From assembly GCF_014349155.1 (NCBI RefSeq), contig NZ_JACSIT010000038.1:1-32158 (forward strand): a stretch of 32,158 bases of DNA, given 5' to 3'. The DNA is from Neolewinella lacunae (lineage in GTDB: Bacteria > Bacteroidota > Bacteroidia > Chitinophagales > Saprospiraceae). The translations under genes were made by a program, and so were the position numbers. Numbering within the stretch: position 1 is the stretch's first letter; each line of letters opens with the position of its first letter. Of the stretch, positions 22,409 to 29,774 are shown piece by piece. The notes under the pieces were generated by a model. The model searched no databases and was not told where the DNA came from. It saw only the letters and a list, made by a program, of their open reading frames with translations.

Positions 22409-24244
22409 TCAGTATAAGAGTTCGGAGCGGAAGGTCCGCACCACCATGCTGTCCTGGCAGAGATTCCAGACGTACTGCTTAACCTCATCACCCGCTTGCC
22501 AGCCCGGCAGGCTGATGGCGAAGGATAAGCTATCGAGCGCGGGCGTATCCATGGTGGGGGGGATTTTGACCTGGACCCACTTCAGGACTTCCCCGCCCCG
22601 CCGGTGCTCGGTGACGATGCTGGGCAGCCGCCATTTGTCGAAGCTTTCGCCGTAGTAGGAATAGCGGCAGTGGGTGCGGAGCCAGGGCGTTGGGCTTAGT
22701 TTCTCGCCAGAACGGTAAGTAAGGAGGTTGGTGAACTCACGGCGGGCTTTGGGGGGAACGTTGACCAGGGTATCCACCGCAGGCAGGGCCAGGCTTTGGT
22801 AGTCTCTGGCCGGTAATTTCTCGTTGGTATCGAGGTAAACGCGCTGCTTTTTATCGAGGTAGGTTTGGCCAAACACTTCCCAGTAGTAGGTGCGGTTGGT
22901 GAAATCGAGGGGGATGATCCGGCGGTTGTATTGCCAGTGCTGAAAAAGGTTGAGGGTGGCGAGGCTGGCTACCAAGAGGAACATTGTGAGGAGTGGCCAG
23001 CCCGGCGCTTGGGTCCACCACCTTGCTTTTCCCCCCTGTGGGGGGGTAGGGGGGGTAACGTCCCTGGCACCTGCGTTCCGCGCCCAGTTGCTTACCCACT
23101 GGAAAAAGGCGGCCAGCGGGAGGGCCAGTAGCGCGTAACTCTGCACGACGGGCCGGCTGCCGAAACTGTCTCCGTACCACCAGATGTGCCAGCTGAAAAC
23201 GAGGTAACAATTGGCCAGCGTGAAGCCCAGCACCGGCCAGAACCAGGGCCGCAGCCGCGCCACGAACCACAGGCGAGCGATGCCCGCCAGCGCCAGCACC
23301 ATGAGGGGCGTGTACACCAGCCAACCCCGCCGGTAACCCAGGAAGCCTTCGTAAAGATGGGGCGAAAGCCAGTCGAAACCCAGCCCCGCGTAGCCATCGC
23401 GGAACCACAGCCCCGTGGCCGCACGGTAGTAGAGGAGCTGCAGGCTGAAGACCAGCGCCGCCACGGCCACGATGGACACGGTGCGCAGAAAATTGCGCCG
23501 CAGCGTTGCCCAATTGCGCAAACCGTAGAGGGCAGGAAGGGCAAAGACGACGATTTCGGAACTCCGGACCAGGCACAGCAGCCCCGCGAGCAGTCCACAC
23601 ACCACCGCACCGCGCCAGCGATAGTCTTCCTCCTGCCAACGCTGAAAATGGTAGAGAAAGGCAGCGTAGAGGGCAAAAAGGTAGCCGTGGGTGAGGTCGG
23701 GCGACTCCACAAAATAGTAAAAAAGGTTGGTCGCCAGTCCTACGCCGAGCAAGGTCAGGGCCACTACCGGGTCGGGAAAAAAAGAGAGTAACCAGCGGCG
23801 GAGGTAGCGCAGGCCCAGCCAGGCGAAGAGTAAAGACATCAGCACTACCGCCAGTTGGTAAGGGTAGCTCATGCCGTCTGCTTCCGCCACTCCGCTGCTC
23901 ACCACGAGCAGGTCGGTGAGCAAAAACGCGGGGGCCCAGAGCAGGGCCAGGCCCAGGTTGTAGATCGGGAAACGCCCGCCCGCTTCGGTCGGCATCAGCT
24001 GGTACTCCGTATCGCTGATGGGGTAGTTGGCGTAGTGGTCAGTGGCGAAGGCCAGGGAATCCGTATCGCCGTAGATGAACAGGGCGGGCAAGTAAACGTA
24101 GTAGCCGTAGCCATCCCAGTTGACGACGTTGGTGGTGCCGGAAAAAACGTTGTTGCGAATCAGAGAAGTGGCCGCAACGATGGTAAAAACCAGCCAGAAG
24201 GCAAGCTTGCTCAGCGTGGCGTTATGGTCGGTGCCGCTGCTCAC
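22409..24244 (-). CDS. GT39-like polytopic membrane protein with inserted repeat-coded peptide
   Basis: Membrane protein of 611 aa with about ten hydrophobic segments up to about residue 435 and a soluble C-terminal domain of about 170 residues. The early loop NWDGYGYYVYLPALFIYGD (42-60) has an Asp where GT39-type enzymes carry one, so a lipid-linked sugar transferase is likely, but the family is only partly recognised. It starts with GTG at 24244, overlapping the pyrB stop by four bases (GTGA), so it is translationally coupled to pyrB. Residues about 387-407 (NAGARDVTPPTPPQGGKA) are encoded by a copy of the dispersed repeat (23024-23085) and lie between two membrane segments. Confidence 0.78.
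   Translation of the reverse strand: MSSGTDHNATLSKLAFWLVFTIVAATSLIRNNVFSGTTNVVNWDGYGYYVYLPALFIYGDTDSLAFATDHYANYPISDTEYQLMPTEAGGRFPIYNLGLALLWAPAFLLTDLLVVSSGVAEADGMSYPYQLAVVLMSLLFAWLGLRYLRRWLLSFFPDPVVALTLLGVGLATNLFYYFVESPDLTHGYLFALYAAFLYHFQRWQEEDYRWRGAVVCGLLAGLLCLVRSSEIVVFALPALYGLRNWATLRRNFLRTVSIVAVAALVFSLQLLYYRAATGLWFRDGYAGLGFDWLSPHLYEGFLGYRRGWLVYTPLMVLALAGIARLWFVARLRPWFWPVLGFTLANCYLVFSWHIWWYGDSFGSRPVVQSYALLALPLAAFFQWVSNWARNAGARDVTPPTPPQGGKARWWTQAPGWPLLTMFLLVASLATLNLFQHWQYNRRIIPLDFTNRTYYWEVFGQTYLDKKQRVYLDTNEKLPARDYQSLALPAVDTLVNVPPKARREFTNLLTYRSGEKLSPTPWLRTHCRYSYYGESFDKWRLPSIVTEHRRGGEVLKWVQVKIPPTMDTPALDSLSFAISLPGWQAGDEVKQYVWNLCQDSMVVRTFRSELLY
23024..23085 (-). repeat. Palindromic repeat element inserted in frame in a coding gene
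   Basis: On the minus strand this reads as the 18-bp core with one extra base (23067-23085), then a spacer, then C-run and G-run segments (hairpin at 23031-23046). This is the same order as at 2235-2279 and 29701-29766. The frame of the host gene is unbroken across it. The encoded AGA..PP.PP.GG pattern matches what the copy at 2235 would encode in the corresponding frame. Confidence 0.8.
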
Positions 24245-25185
24245 GCTTCCTTGCGCCGGGCGGCGAGGAGGTAGAGAACGGCCATGCGCACGGCCACGCC
24301 ATTTTCCACCTGCTCCAGGATGATGCTGTGTTTGCTGTCGGCTACTGCGGTATCAATTTCGACGCCACGGTTGATGGGGCCGGGGTGCATGATGACGACC
24401 GGTTTGGTGAGGCGATCGACGCGCTCGCGGGTGATGCCAAAGTAGCGGTTGTATTCCCGCAGGCTGGGGATGAACTTGGTGTCCTGGCGCTCCAGCTGGA
24501 TGCGCAGGACGTTGGCGACGTCGCACCAGGCCAGGCTTTCGTCCACGTCGTAGCTCACCTCAACGCCCAGGGAAGCGATGTGCTTGGGGATGAGGGTCGG
24601 GGGGCCGCAGACCCGGACCTTGGCCCCCAGCAACTGGAGGCAGAAGATATTGGAGAGGGCGACGCGGGAGTGGGTGATGTCGCCAAAGATGCAGACGTGT
24701 TTGCCACGGAGCTCGCCGCCGAGGGCATCGCGCATGGAGAAGGCGTCGAGCAGGGCCTGCGTGGGGTGTTCGTGGGTACCGTCGCCCGCGTTAACGATGC
24801 TGGCCCCGATGCGGGAAGCCAGGAAATGGTGAGCACCAGGGGCGGGGTGGCGCATGACGACCATGTCGACTTTCATCGCCAGGATGTTGTTGACGGTATC
24901 GAGCAGGGTTTCGCCTTTCTTGACCGAAGAGCTGGAGGCACTGAAGTTGACGGTATCGGCGCTGAGTCTTTTCTCGGCCAGTTCGAAGCTGATGCGGGTA
25001 CGCGTGGAATTCTCGAAGAAGAGGTTCGCTACGGTGATGTCGCGCAGGCTGGGTACTTTTTTGATGGGCCGGTTGATGACTTCCTTAAACTCCCGGGCGG
25101 TATCGAGGATGAGCTCCACGTCGGCTGCCTGTAAGTATTTGATGCCGAGTACGTGATGGGTAGAAAGTTGCTGATCAGAAGCCAT
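24241..25185 (-). CDS. pyrB: Aspartate carbamoyltransferase catalytic subunit
   Basis: Committed step of pyrimidine synthesis: carbamoyl phosphate plus aspartate to carbamoyl-aspartate, in the cytoplasm. The 314-aa product has FFENSTRTRISFE (56-68, carbamoyl-phosphate site), SSVKKGET (86-93), MRHP (111-114), HEHPTQALLDAF (138-149) and MHPGPINRGVEI near the end. Full length and intact. It lies 27 bases after pyrR and overlaps the next gene by GTGA, so the order pyrR-pyrB-GT39-like is one operon. No pyrI is next to it, as is common for class B or C enzymes. Start ATG 25185. Confidence 0.96.
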   Translation of the reverse strand: MASDQQLSTHHVLGIKYLQAADVELILDTAREFKEVINRPIKKVPSLRDITVANLFFENSTRTRISFELAEKRLSADTVNFSASSSSVKKGETLLDTVNNILAMKVDMVVMRHPAPGAHHFLASRIGASIVNAGDGTHEHPTQALLDAFSMRDALGGELRGKHVCIFGDITHSRVALSNIFCLQLLGAKVRVCGPPTLIPKHIASLGVEVSYDVDESLAWCDVANVLRIQLERQDTKFIPSLREYNRYFGITRERVDRLTKPVVIMHPGPINRGVEIDTAVADSKHSIILEQVENGVAVRMAVLYLLAARRKEA

Positions 25186-25212
25186 GGGCGGAGGTCTCGG
25201 TAGGCGGAGGGC

Positions 25213-25752
25213 TTAGGAGCCGGTGAGGAGGATTTGGTCGGTTCCGTCCGTCTGGGCCCACTGCACCTGAACGTATTCGTCGTGCAGGGTATCGACGGAA
25301 ATGCCCCGGTAATCGGCCCGGACGGGAAGGGTGCGCCGGAAGCGTCGGTCGACCATCACGAGGAGTTCCACCTGGGCGGGGCGGCCGAAGTGGTTGAGGG
25401 CCGTCAGCGCACTAACGGTGGTCCGGCCGCTGTAGAGGACATCGTCAACCAAGACCACCCGTTTCTCTTCGACGAGGAAGTCGATCTCCGTTTTCAGGGG
25501 CGTGAGCGGCCCGCGGGCGGTGCGGAAATCGTCGCGGTAGAAGGTGATGTCCAGCTTCCCAAAATCGAAGTCACTAACGCCCATCGTGGCCAGGCGATCG
25601 CGCAGGCGTTCGGCCAGGGGGACGCCGCCAGCCTGGATGCCGATGAGGCAAGTATTGGCAAAGTCGCCATGCTCCTCGATGAGGTGGCGGCAGAGGCGCT
25701 CGATGGTCAGGGCGAAGCGCTCGCGGTCGTGGATGATGCGCGGGGCGGGCAT
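25213..25752 (-). CDS. pyrR: Bifunctional pyr operon regulator / uracil phosphoribosyltransferase
   Basis: PyrR binds pyr mRNA in response to UMP in some bacteria and also makes UMP from uracil and PRPP. The 179-aa phosphoribosyltransferase fold shows IGIQAGGVPLAERL (37-50), LDITFYRDD (67-75) and the PRPP loop VVLVDDVLYSGRTT (99-112). Start ATG 25752 lies four bases after the TACCTTCG box. A leaderless start means there is no leader RNA in front of pyrR for attenuation; any binding site would have to be in the short pyrR-pyrB gap. It heads the pyrR-pyrB-GT39-like operon. Confidence 0.94.
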   Translation of the reverse strand: MPAPRIIHDRERFALTIERLCRHLIEEHGDFANTCLIGIQAGGVPLAERLRDRLATMGVSDFDFGKLDITFYRDDFRTARGPLTPLKTEIDFLVEEKRVVLVDDVLYSGRTTVSALTALNHFGRPAQVELLVMVDRRFRRTLPVRADYRGISVDTLHDEYVQVQWAQTDGTDQILLTGS

Positions 25753-25756
25753 GGCG

Positions 25757-25764
25757 CGAAGGTA
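25757..25764 (-). promoter_or_regulatory. -7 box TACCTTCG of the pyrR operon
   Basis: TACCTTCG on the minus strand, four bases before the pyrR ATG; the region where a -33 element would lie is occupied by 7-base tandem repeats. Confidence 0.5.
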
Positions 25765-25770
25765 GGGAAA

Positions 25771-25840
25771 GATGTCAGATGTTTGATGTAAGATGTCAGA
25801 TGTTTGATGTCAGATGTCAGATGTCAGATGTCAGATGTTG
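25771..25840 (+). repeat. Heptamer tandem repeat GATGTCA, ten units
   Basis: Ten consecutive 7-base units (GATGTCA, with GATGTTT, GATGTAA and GATGTTG variants), beginning six bases upstream of the pyrR -7 box. Confidence 0.9.
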
Positions 25841-25940
25841 CACCGACTGTTGGAGGGTGTTTAAAAATGTGTGTCTGCCATAAAAATCAGACATCGAGTC
25901 ATGGCAAACGAAAAGGGACTGTTCATCAAAGTGCCCCTAT

Positions 25941-26022
25941 TGAACTATGAACTATGAACTATGAACTATGAACTATGAACTATGAACTATGAACTATGAA
26001 CTATGAACTATGAACTATGAAC
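25941..26022 (+). repeat. Heptamer tandem repeat TGAACTA, about 11.7 units
   Basis: Perfect 7-base repeats over 82 bases, ending 25 bases before the stop end of the GNAT/zinc-ribbon gene. The 100 bases between the two heptamer tracts hold no gene that I can see. Confidence 0.95.
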
Positions 26023-26047
26023 AAGTAGTGCTCAATCAACTTCACCG

Positions 26048-28180
26048 TCAACCCATGCGCCGCAGCTTATCCAATAGCACCGCAATCTTGAGATTTAGCC
26101 TGCTCCCTGCGTCGAAGTACTGGCCATCGAGGACGAGGTGGCCTTGCTCAATGCGGGGCGGATCCATGGTCGTGAAGGTGGCGCTGCCGGCGGGCTGCAG
26201 GACATTTTTCCAGTAGATGCCGCTGTCGGTGACGGCAAAGCCGTTCTTTGCCTGGCTGATCAGGCTTTGGTCGCAGATGAAAAACACGCGCTCGTCGCGG
26301 GCGGCGCGGAGGAAAGAGGTGGTGGCATTTTTGAGGGCCCGGGTGGGCATCACTACGAAGTCGGTGTAGACGCGCTCGGATTCGGAGGCGAAGTCGAGGT
26401 AATCCATGACGAGTCGGAAGAGATCGGCCACTTCCCAGTCGACGGATTGGTGGCGGAGCAGGCGTTGGGGCAGCAGGTGGCCGTGGAGGTCGGCGGCGGT
26501 TTCGGCCAGGAAGTATTCGGTGAGGTCGGCCAGGATGTTCCTCCGGCGGACCCGGCTGGCGGCGGTGTTTCCCTGTTCGCCCAGCCAGGTGGAGAGCTTG
26601 GCGAGGCTGCCGTCGCGGACTTGCTGAAAGGCGATGCTGCTGTCCAGGCGGTCCAGGTATTTCGTCAAATGCCGCTGCCCGAAGTAGGCCACGACCCGCT
26701 CGCTGAGGTATTCCCGGAAGGCGGTTTTTAAGTCGGCCGGATTATTGCCCGGGGCAGCACCGTTCCGCATTTTTTCGGTACTATCCTGCGCGGTAGAAGC
26801 ATTGTTACGCGGGGTTGCTGCGGCGGGTTCCGCTTTGTTGGGCGGAGGCGTCTTAGGTTGGGCCTGCGGGGTAGGTTCTGTGACTGGGGGGATTTCTTCC
26901 AGAACCAGGAAATCTTCTTCCGGGGCGCGGTCGCCCGTGTCACCTGCGCTGGGTTCAGGCTGGGGGAAGCCGCAGGTGAAGCAAAAACGGGCGGAGATGG
27001 GTAGGGACGTTTGGCAGTCGGGACAATGCTTGGTCTGCACGGACTCGGAAACTGCGGGGGCAGCGTTGGCGGGTTTGGGCTGGGGTGGCGGCGTTTTCTT
27101 GGGGGATTCCTCGGGCTTGGGTTGGCTTTGAGTAGGGGTAGACGGAGTTCCTTCGGGGGTGGTGCCGGAATCAAAGGCAAACTCAAAAGACGCAGTGGCG
27201 GGAACTGGGTTGGGGGATGGCGCTGCCCGTTCCGTAGGCTTTTCCACGGGGTGAGGGGTACGGGAGATGGTTTCGACCTTATCTCCGAAGTCTACTTCAA
27301 ACTCGATCATCCGGTGGGCGGGGGAGGGGCCGGACGGTGGCGTGGAGTGGTCGCTGCGGGAAGAGGCAGGTGGGCTGGCGGGACGGCTGGGGGCAGCGGG
27401 TTCTGGTATTTTATCGGCCAGCCCCTTCGCGGCGCGGGCCCGGGCGATGAAGGCTTCCAGGACGCTCAGTTGGTCTTCGGTGAGGCTGCTTTCTTCGGCC
27501 GGAGTGGCGGGGATTTCCTCGGCGCGGAGGGCATTTTCGCCCGTTTCGAAGAGAGGGGCATCGTCCGTGGTCAGCCGATAATCGGGGAGGGATTCAAAGA
27601 CGGGCTCGTCGGCTTCGGTGGGGAAGTCGTAGTAGTCGTCCGCCGCCGGGCTTTCCGCCGGGGCCGCGGGGGCGGCGGTTTTTGGCAGGCGTTCGAAGGC
27701 TTCCCGGAGCAGCAGTTTGCGGGGAATGGCGAAGGCTCCGGTGGTTTCACCGGTATCGACGAAGCCTTGCTTGGCGAAAAAGGAGAGGGCCCGCTCGTTG
27801 TAGTAGCGGATGCAGGCGGAGACGGCACGGTCGCGACCAATGAAGTCGGTGGCCATTTCCATCAGTTCCGCCCCAACGCCCTTGCCCCAGTGGGCGCGTT
27901 TGACGATCAGGCGTTTGATCTCGGCGTAGGCGCGCGGACTGGCATCGACGACCACGTAGCCCGCCAGGGTTCGCGTTTTGCCGTCGATGGCCACGAAGAC
28001 GGCGTGGTGGGGCAAATCGAGGGCTTCCACGACTTCGGTACGGGCCAGTTCAATTAAAGCGTCGTTTTCTTCCCGCTGGGCGTCGGTGAGCCCCGGGTGG
28101 TCGAATGCAGGGAAGATCGCCTGCCAGACGAAGGTCTCGAGGTGGTCAAAATCGGCTAGCCTTGCGGGACGAAGCGTCAT
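26048..28180 (-). CDS. GNAT acetyltransferase / zinc-ribbon fusion protein of unknown function
   Basis: The 710-aa protein has four parts. Residues 1-160 are a GNAT N-acetyltransferase domain (LIVKRAHWGKGVGAELMEMA at 91-110 is the acetyl-CoA loop; YYNERALSFFAKQGFVDTG at 126-144 is the usual end). Residues 165-380 are a Pro/Ala/Glu-rich, probably disordered linker with short helices (235-255). Residues 386-403 are a zinc ribbon (C386-x2-C389 ... C400-x2-C403). A second linker leads to a C-terminal domain (about 484-710) that I do not recognise; it includes FICDQSLISQAKNGFAVTDSG and YWKN (634-659), a pattern seen near zinc ribbons in some uncharacterised bacterial proteins. Start ATG 28180 (MTLRPARLADF), 41 bases after a good promoter box. 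No signal or membrane helix. The substrate is unknown. Confidence 0.8.
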   Translation of the reverse strand: MTLRPARLADFDHLETFVWQAIFPAFDHPGLTDAQREENDALIELARTEVVEALDLPHHAVFVAIDGKTRTLAGYVVVDASPRAYAEIKRLIVKRAHWGKGVGAELMEMATDFIGRDRAVSACIRYYNERALSFFAKQGFVDTGETTGAFAIPRKLLLREAFERLPKTAAPAAPAESPAADDYYDFPTEADEPVFESLPDYRLTTDDAPLFETGENALRAEEIPATPAEESSLTEDQLSVLEAFIARARAAKGLADKIPEPAAPSRPASPPASSRSDHSTPPSGPSPAHRMIEFEVDFGDKVETISRTPHPVEKPTERAAPSPNPVPATASFEFAFDSGTTPEGTPSTPTQSQPKPEESPKKTPPPQPKPANAAPAVSESVQTKHCPDCQTSLPISARFCFTCGFPQPEPSAGDTGDRAPEEDFLVLEEIPPVTEPTPQAQPKTPPPNKAEPAAATPRNNASTAQDSTEKMRNGAAPGNNPADLKTAFREYLSERVVAYFGQRHLTKYLDRLDSSIAFQQVRDGSLAKLSTWLGEQGNTAASRVRRRNILADLTEYFLAETAADLHGHLLPQRLLRHQSVDWEVADLFRLVMDYLDFASESERVYTDFVVMPTRALKNATTSFLRAARDERVFFICDQSLISQAKNGFAVTDSGIYWKNVLQPAGSATFTTMDPPRIEQGHLVLDGQYFDAGSRLNLKIAVLLDKLRRMG

Positions 28181-28221
28181 GGCTTGGGTTGGAAAAGTTT
28201 GGAAATGCAAGCGTGCGAAGG

Positions 28222-28229
28222 CAAATATA
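28222..28229 (-). promoter_or_regulatory. -7 box TATATTTG of the GNAT/zinc-ribbon gene
   Basis: Full match to TAnnTTTG on the minus strand, in a local AT-rich patch; it leaves a leader of about 40 bases. Confidence 0.55.
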
Positions 28230-28332
28230 ACATTTGTTGTTTAAAATGTTTGTGTTTTTGGGGTAAGAAACAAAAAATTTTATTTAGCCCATGGAGTGGC
28301 ATGGAGTTGGGCATGGAGTTAATTGGAGTTTG

Positions 28333-28548
28333 GTGAGGTGGAGACCTTGCACGTCGAGGGGGCATGAGCATCTTTCCTGCGACGTAGAACGCCTTGACCT
28401 CACCTGACACTGCGACGTAGAACGTCTTGACCTCACCTGACACTGCGCAGCCCCAAACTTAGTGTTCTTAGTGTCCTTAGTGGTGAAAAACGGTGCAGGC
28501 GTGAAACGGCTCAAATATTGCTGCGACGTAAAACGTCTTGACCTCACG
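28333..28548. repeat. CGACGT...ACCTCAC repeat, three direct copies and one degenerate inverted copy
   Basis: CTGCGACGTAGAACGCCTTG..., 33 bases, at 28377-28409 and again (one change) at 28410-28442; a shorter copy lies at 28519-28546. A degenerate inverted copy is at 28333-28356 (about 19 of 24 positions). Between the second and third copies are CTTAGTG 9-base units (28459-28484), as at 5422-5560. The 340-base gap between aroE and the GNAT gene holds no other gene. Confidence 0.8.
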
Positions 28549-28550
28549 GC

Positions 28551-29369
28551 TCAACTAAGTTTTACTCCGCCAGTATTTTCCCAAATCTTCCAACCCGCCT
28601 CCGCCTGCCGCTCCAGCATGCCCTGGCCGTTGGCCACGGCGGCACCGGCGTTGCGGGATTGCTCCAGGAAGCGGGTCACGGCGGGGTTGTAGACCAGGTC
28701 GTAGCAAAAGTGGGCGGGCCCCAGGGCGGCGTAGGGGAGGGCAGGGCAGCCATCGACCTTGGGGGCCATGCCGAGGGGGGTGGTGTTGATGATGAAGTGG
28801 TAGTCGAGCAGCAGATCCGGGGTAATTTGCTCGTAGCTGATCTGCCCGGGACCGGGGGTGCGGCTGACGCCCAGCGTGCTCATTCCCAGTTCGCGGAGGG
28901 CTTCGTGGACGGCCAGGGAGGCGCCGCCAGTGCCTAAAACGAGGGCCGATGATTCCTCCAGGAAAGTGTTCAGCAGGTCGTCGTTGGTAGGCAGCCCGAA
29001 GGCCCGTTCTGTCCAGTTCCACTCCCGGAGGTGGTGCAGGAGGTCATCCCGGAAGCCGAAGTAATCGGTATTGAAGCCTGTGCTCCGCCCGGCGGCGTCG
29101 AAGCGGATGCAGTTGACGGCACCGATGCGCGCTGCCACGGGGTCGAGGGCGTCCAGGTAAGGAATAATCGCCTGCTTGTGGGGGATGGTGACGTTGCAGC
29201 CGCGCAGATCGGGGTACTGGGTCCGCAGCTCTTGGAAACCGGCTACGTCCTCCATTTCAAAGTTGAGGTACTGGTGGGTGTTGGAAAGGCCCAGGCGGGC
29301 GAACTTTTCCGTGAAGTAGGGGCGGGAGAAGGAGTGGGAGAGGGGGTAGCCCAGGAGTCCGAAGGTCAT
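28551..29369 (-). CDS. aroE: Shikimate dehydrogenase
   Basis: NADPH-dependent reduction of 3-dehydroshikimate to shikimate in aromatic amino acid synthesis. The 272-aa product shows GYPLSHSFSRPYF (7-19, shikimate site), NVTIPHK (59-65, catalytic K65), GAVNCI (83-88), FNTDYFGF with D102, the NADP loop LGTGGAS (145-151), NTTPLGM and NGQGMLERQ near the end. A short extra segment (about 116-138) precedes the NADP domain. Full length and intact. Start ATG 29369. Five 8-base tandem units lie only five bases upstream, and no promoter box is evident, which is unlike its neighbours. Confidence 0.95.
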   Translation of the reverse strand: MTFGLLGYPLSHSFSRPYFTEKFARLGLSNTHQYLNFEMEDVAGFQELRTQYPDLRGCNVTIPHKQAIIPYLDALDPVAARIGAVNCIRFDAAGRSTGFNTDYFGFRDDLLHHLREWNWTERAFGLPTNDDLLNTFLEESSALVLGTGGASLAVHEALRELGMSTLGVSRTPGPGQISYEQITPDLLLDYHFIINTTPLGMAPKVDGCPALPYAALGPAHFCYDLVYNPAVTRFLEQSRNAGAAVANGQGMLERQAEAGWKIWENTGGVKLS

Positions 29370-29374
29370 GCTTC

Positions 29375-29442
29375 AATGAGTGAATGCGTGAATGCGTGAA
29401 TGCGTGAATGAGTGACCGCCGTAGGCAGCAGCGCAGCTAATG
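29375..29442 (+). repeat. 8-bp tandem repeat AATGCGTG (five units) and 31-bp repeat copy 4
   Basis: 29375-29414 is five units (AATGAGTG, three AATGCGTG, AATGAGTG), the reverse-complement family of ATTCACGC at 11171 and 13755. 29413-29442 is a 30-base copy of the 31-bp repeat at 10943 (lacking two bases), followed by gctaccgc as in that copy. Confidence 0.88.
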
Positions 29443-29480
29443 GGCTACCGCACTGGATAGGCTGCCGCAAGATAGGCTTC

Positions 29481-29644
29481 CGCAGTAAATATGCTGGCCG
29501 TTCCCGAAAAGACCCGGTTGAGGGTGTCCCCACCCGAAACGGACTGTACGTCGCAGTAAATATGCTAGCCGTTCCCGAAAAGACCCGGTTGAGGGTGTCC
29601 CCACCCGAAACGTGGACATTCGGGTGGGGACACCCTCAGCCGGG
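29481..29644. repeat. 61-bp direct repeat pair and 26-bp hairpin
   Basis: 29481-29541 and 29552-29612 are identical over 61 bases except for one position. The end of the second copy (29584-29609) is followed by a 9-base loop and then its reverse complement (29619-29644) with one mismatch, giving a 26-bp stem. The structure lies between aroE and the gamma-glutamyltransferase gene and has no convincing open frame. It looks like a small non-autonomous mobile or rearranged element. Confidence 0.9.
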
Positions 29645-29700
29645 ATTCGATCGTTAATCCGGGAAATTGGGTGTTTTTAGGTTTTTTGGGGACTGGGTGG

Positions 29701-29766
29701 GCCTTTGCTCCTTGTCCTTACTCCCCCCTTCGGGGGGGCCGGGGGGGAGCACCTGCGGCCGCGCCC
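29701..29766 (-). repeat. Full copy of the core repeat with C/G hairpin and tail
   Basis: Minus-strand order: core GGGCGCGGCCGCAGGTGC (29749-29766), C-run/G-run hairpin (29721-29748), then the tail gtaaggacaaggagcaaagg. Same order as at 2235-2300. It begins eight bases after the stop of the gamma-glutamyltransferase gene and could act as its terminator. Confidence 0.85.
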
Positions 29767-29774
29767 TAAAAAAA

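Noticed and set aside
25941..26022. Possible CRISPR or origin iterons
   Set aside because: A 7-bp perfect tandem has no spacers, and no replication gene is nearby.
26922..26960. Core-like sequence ggcgcggtcgcccgtgtcacctgcg inside the GNAT fusion gene
   Set aside because: It shares only short GC-rich pieces with the 18-bp core in the wrong order and lies in a Pro/Glu linker, so chance similarity is more likely.
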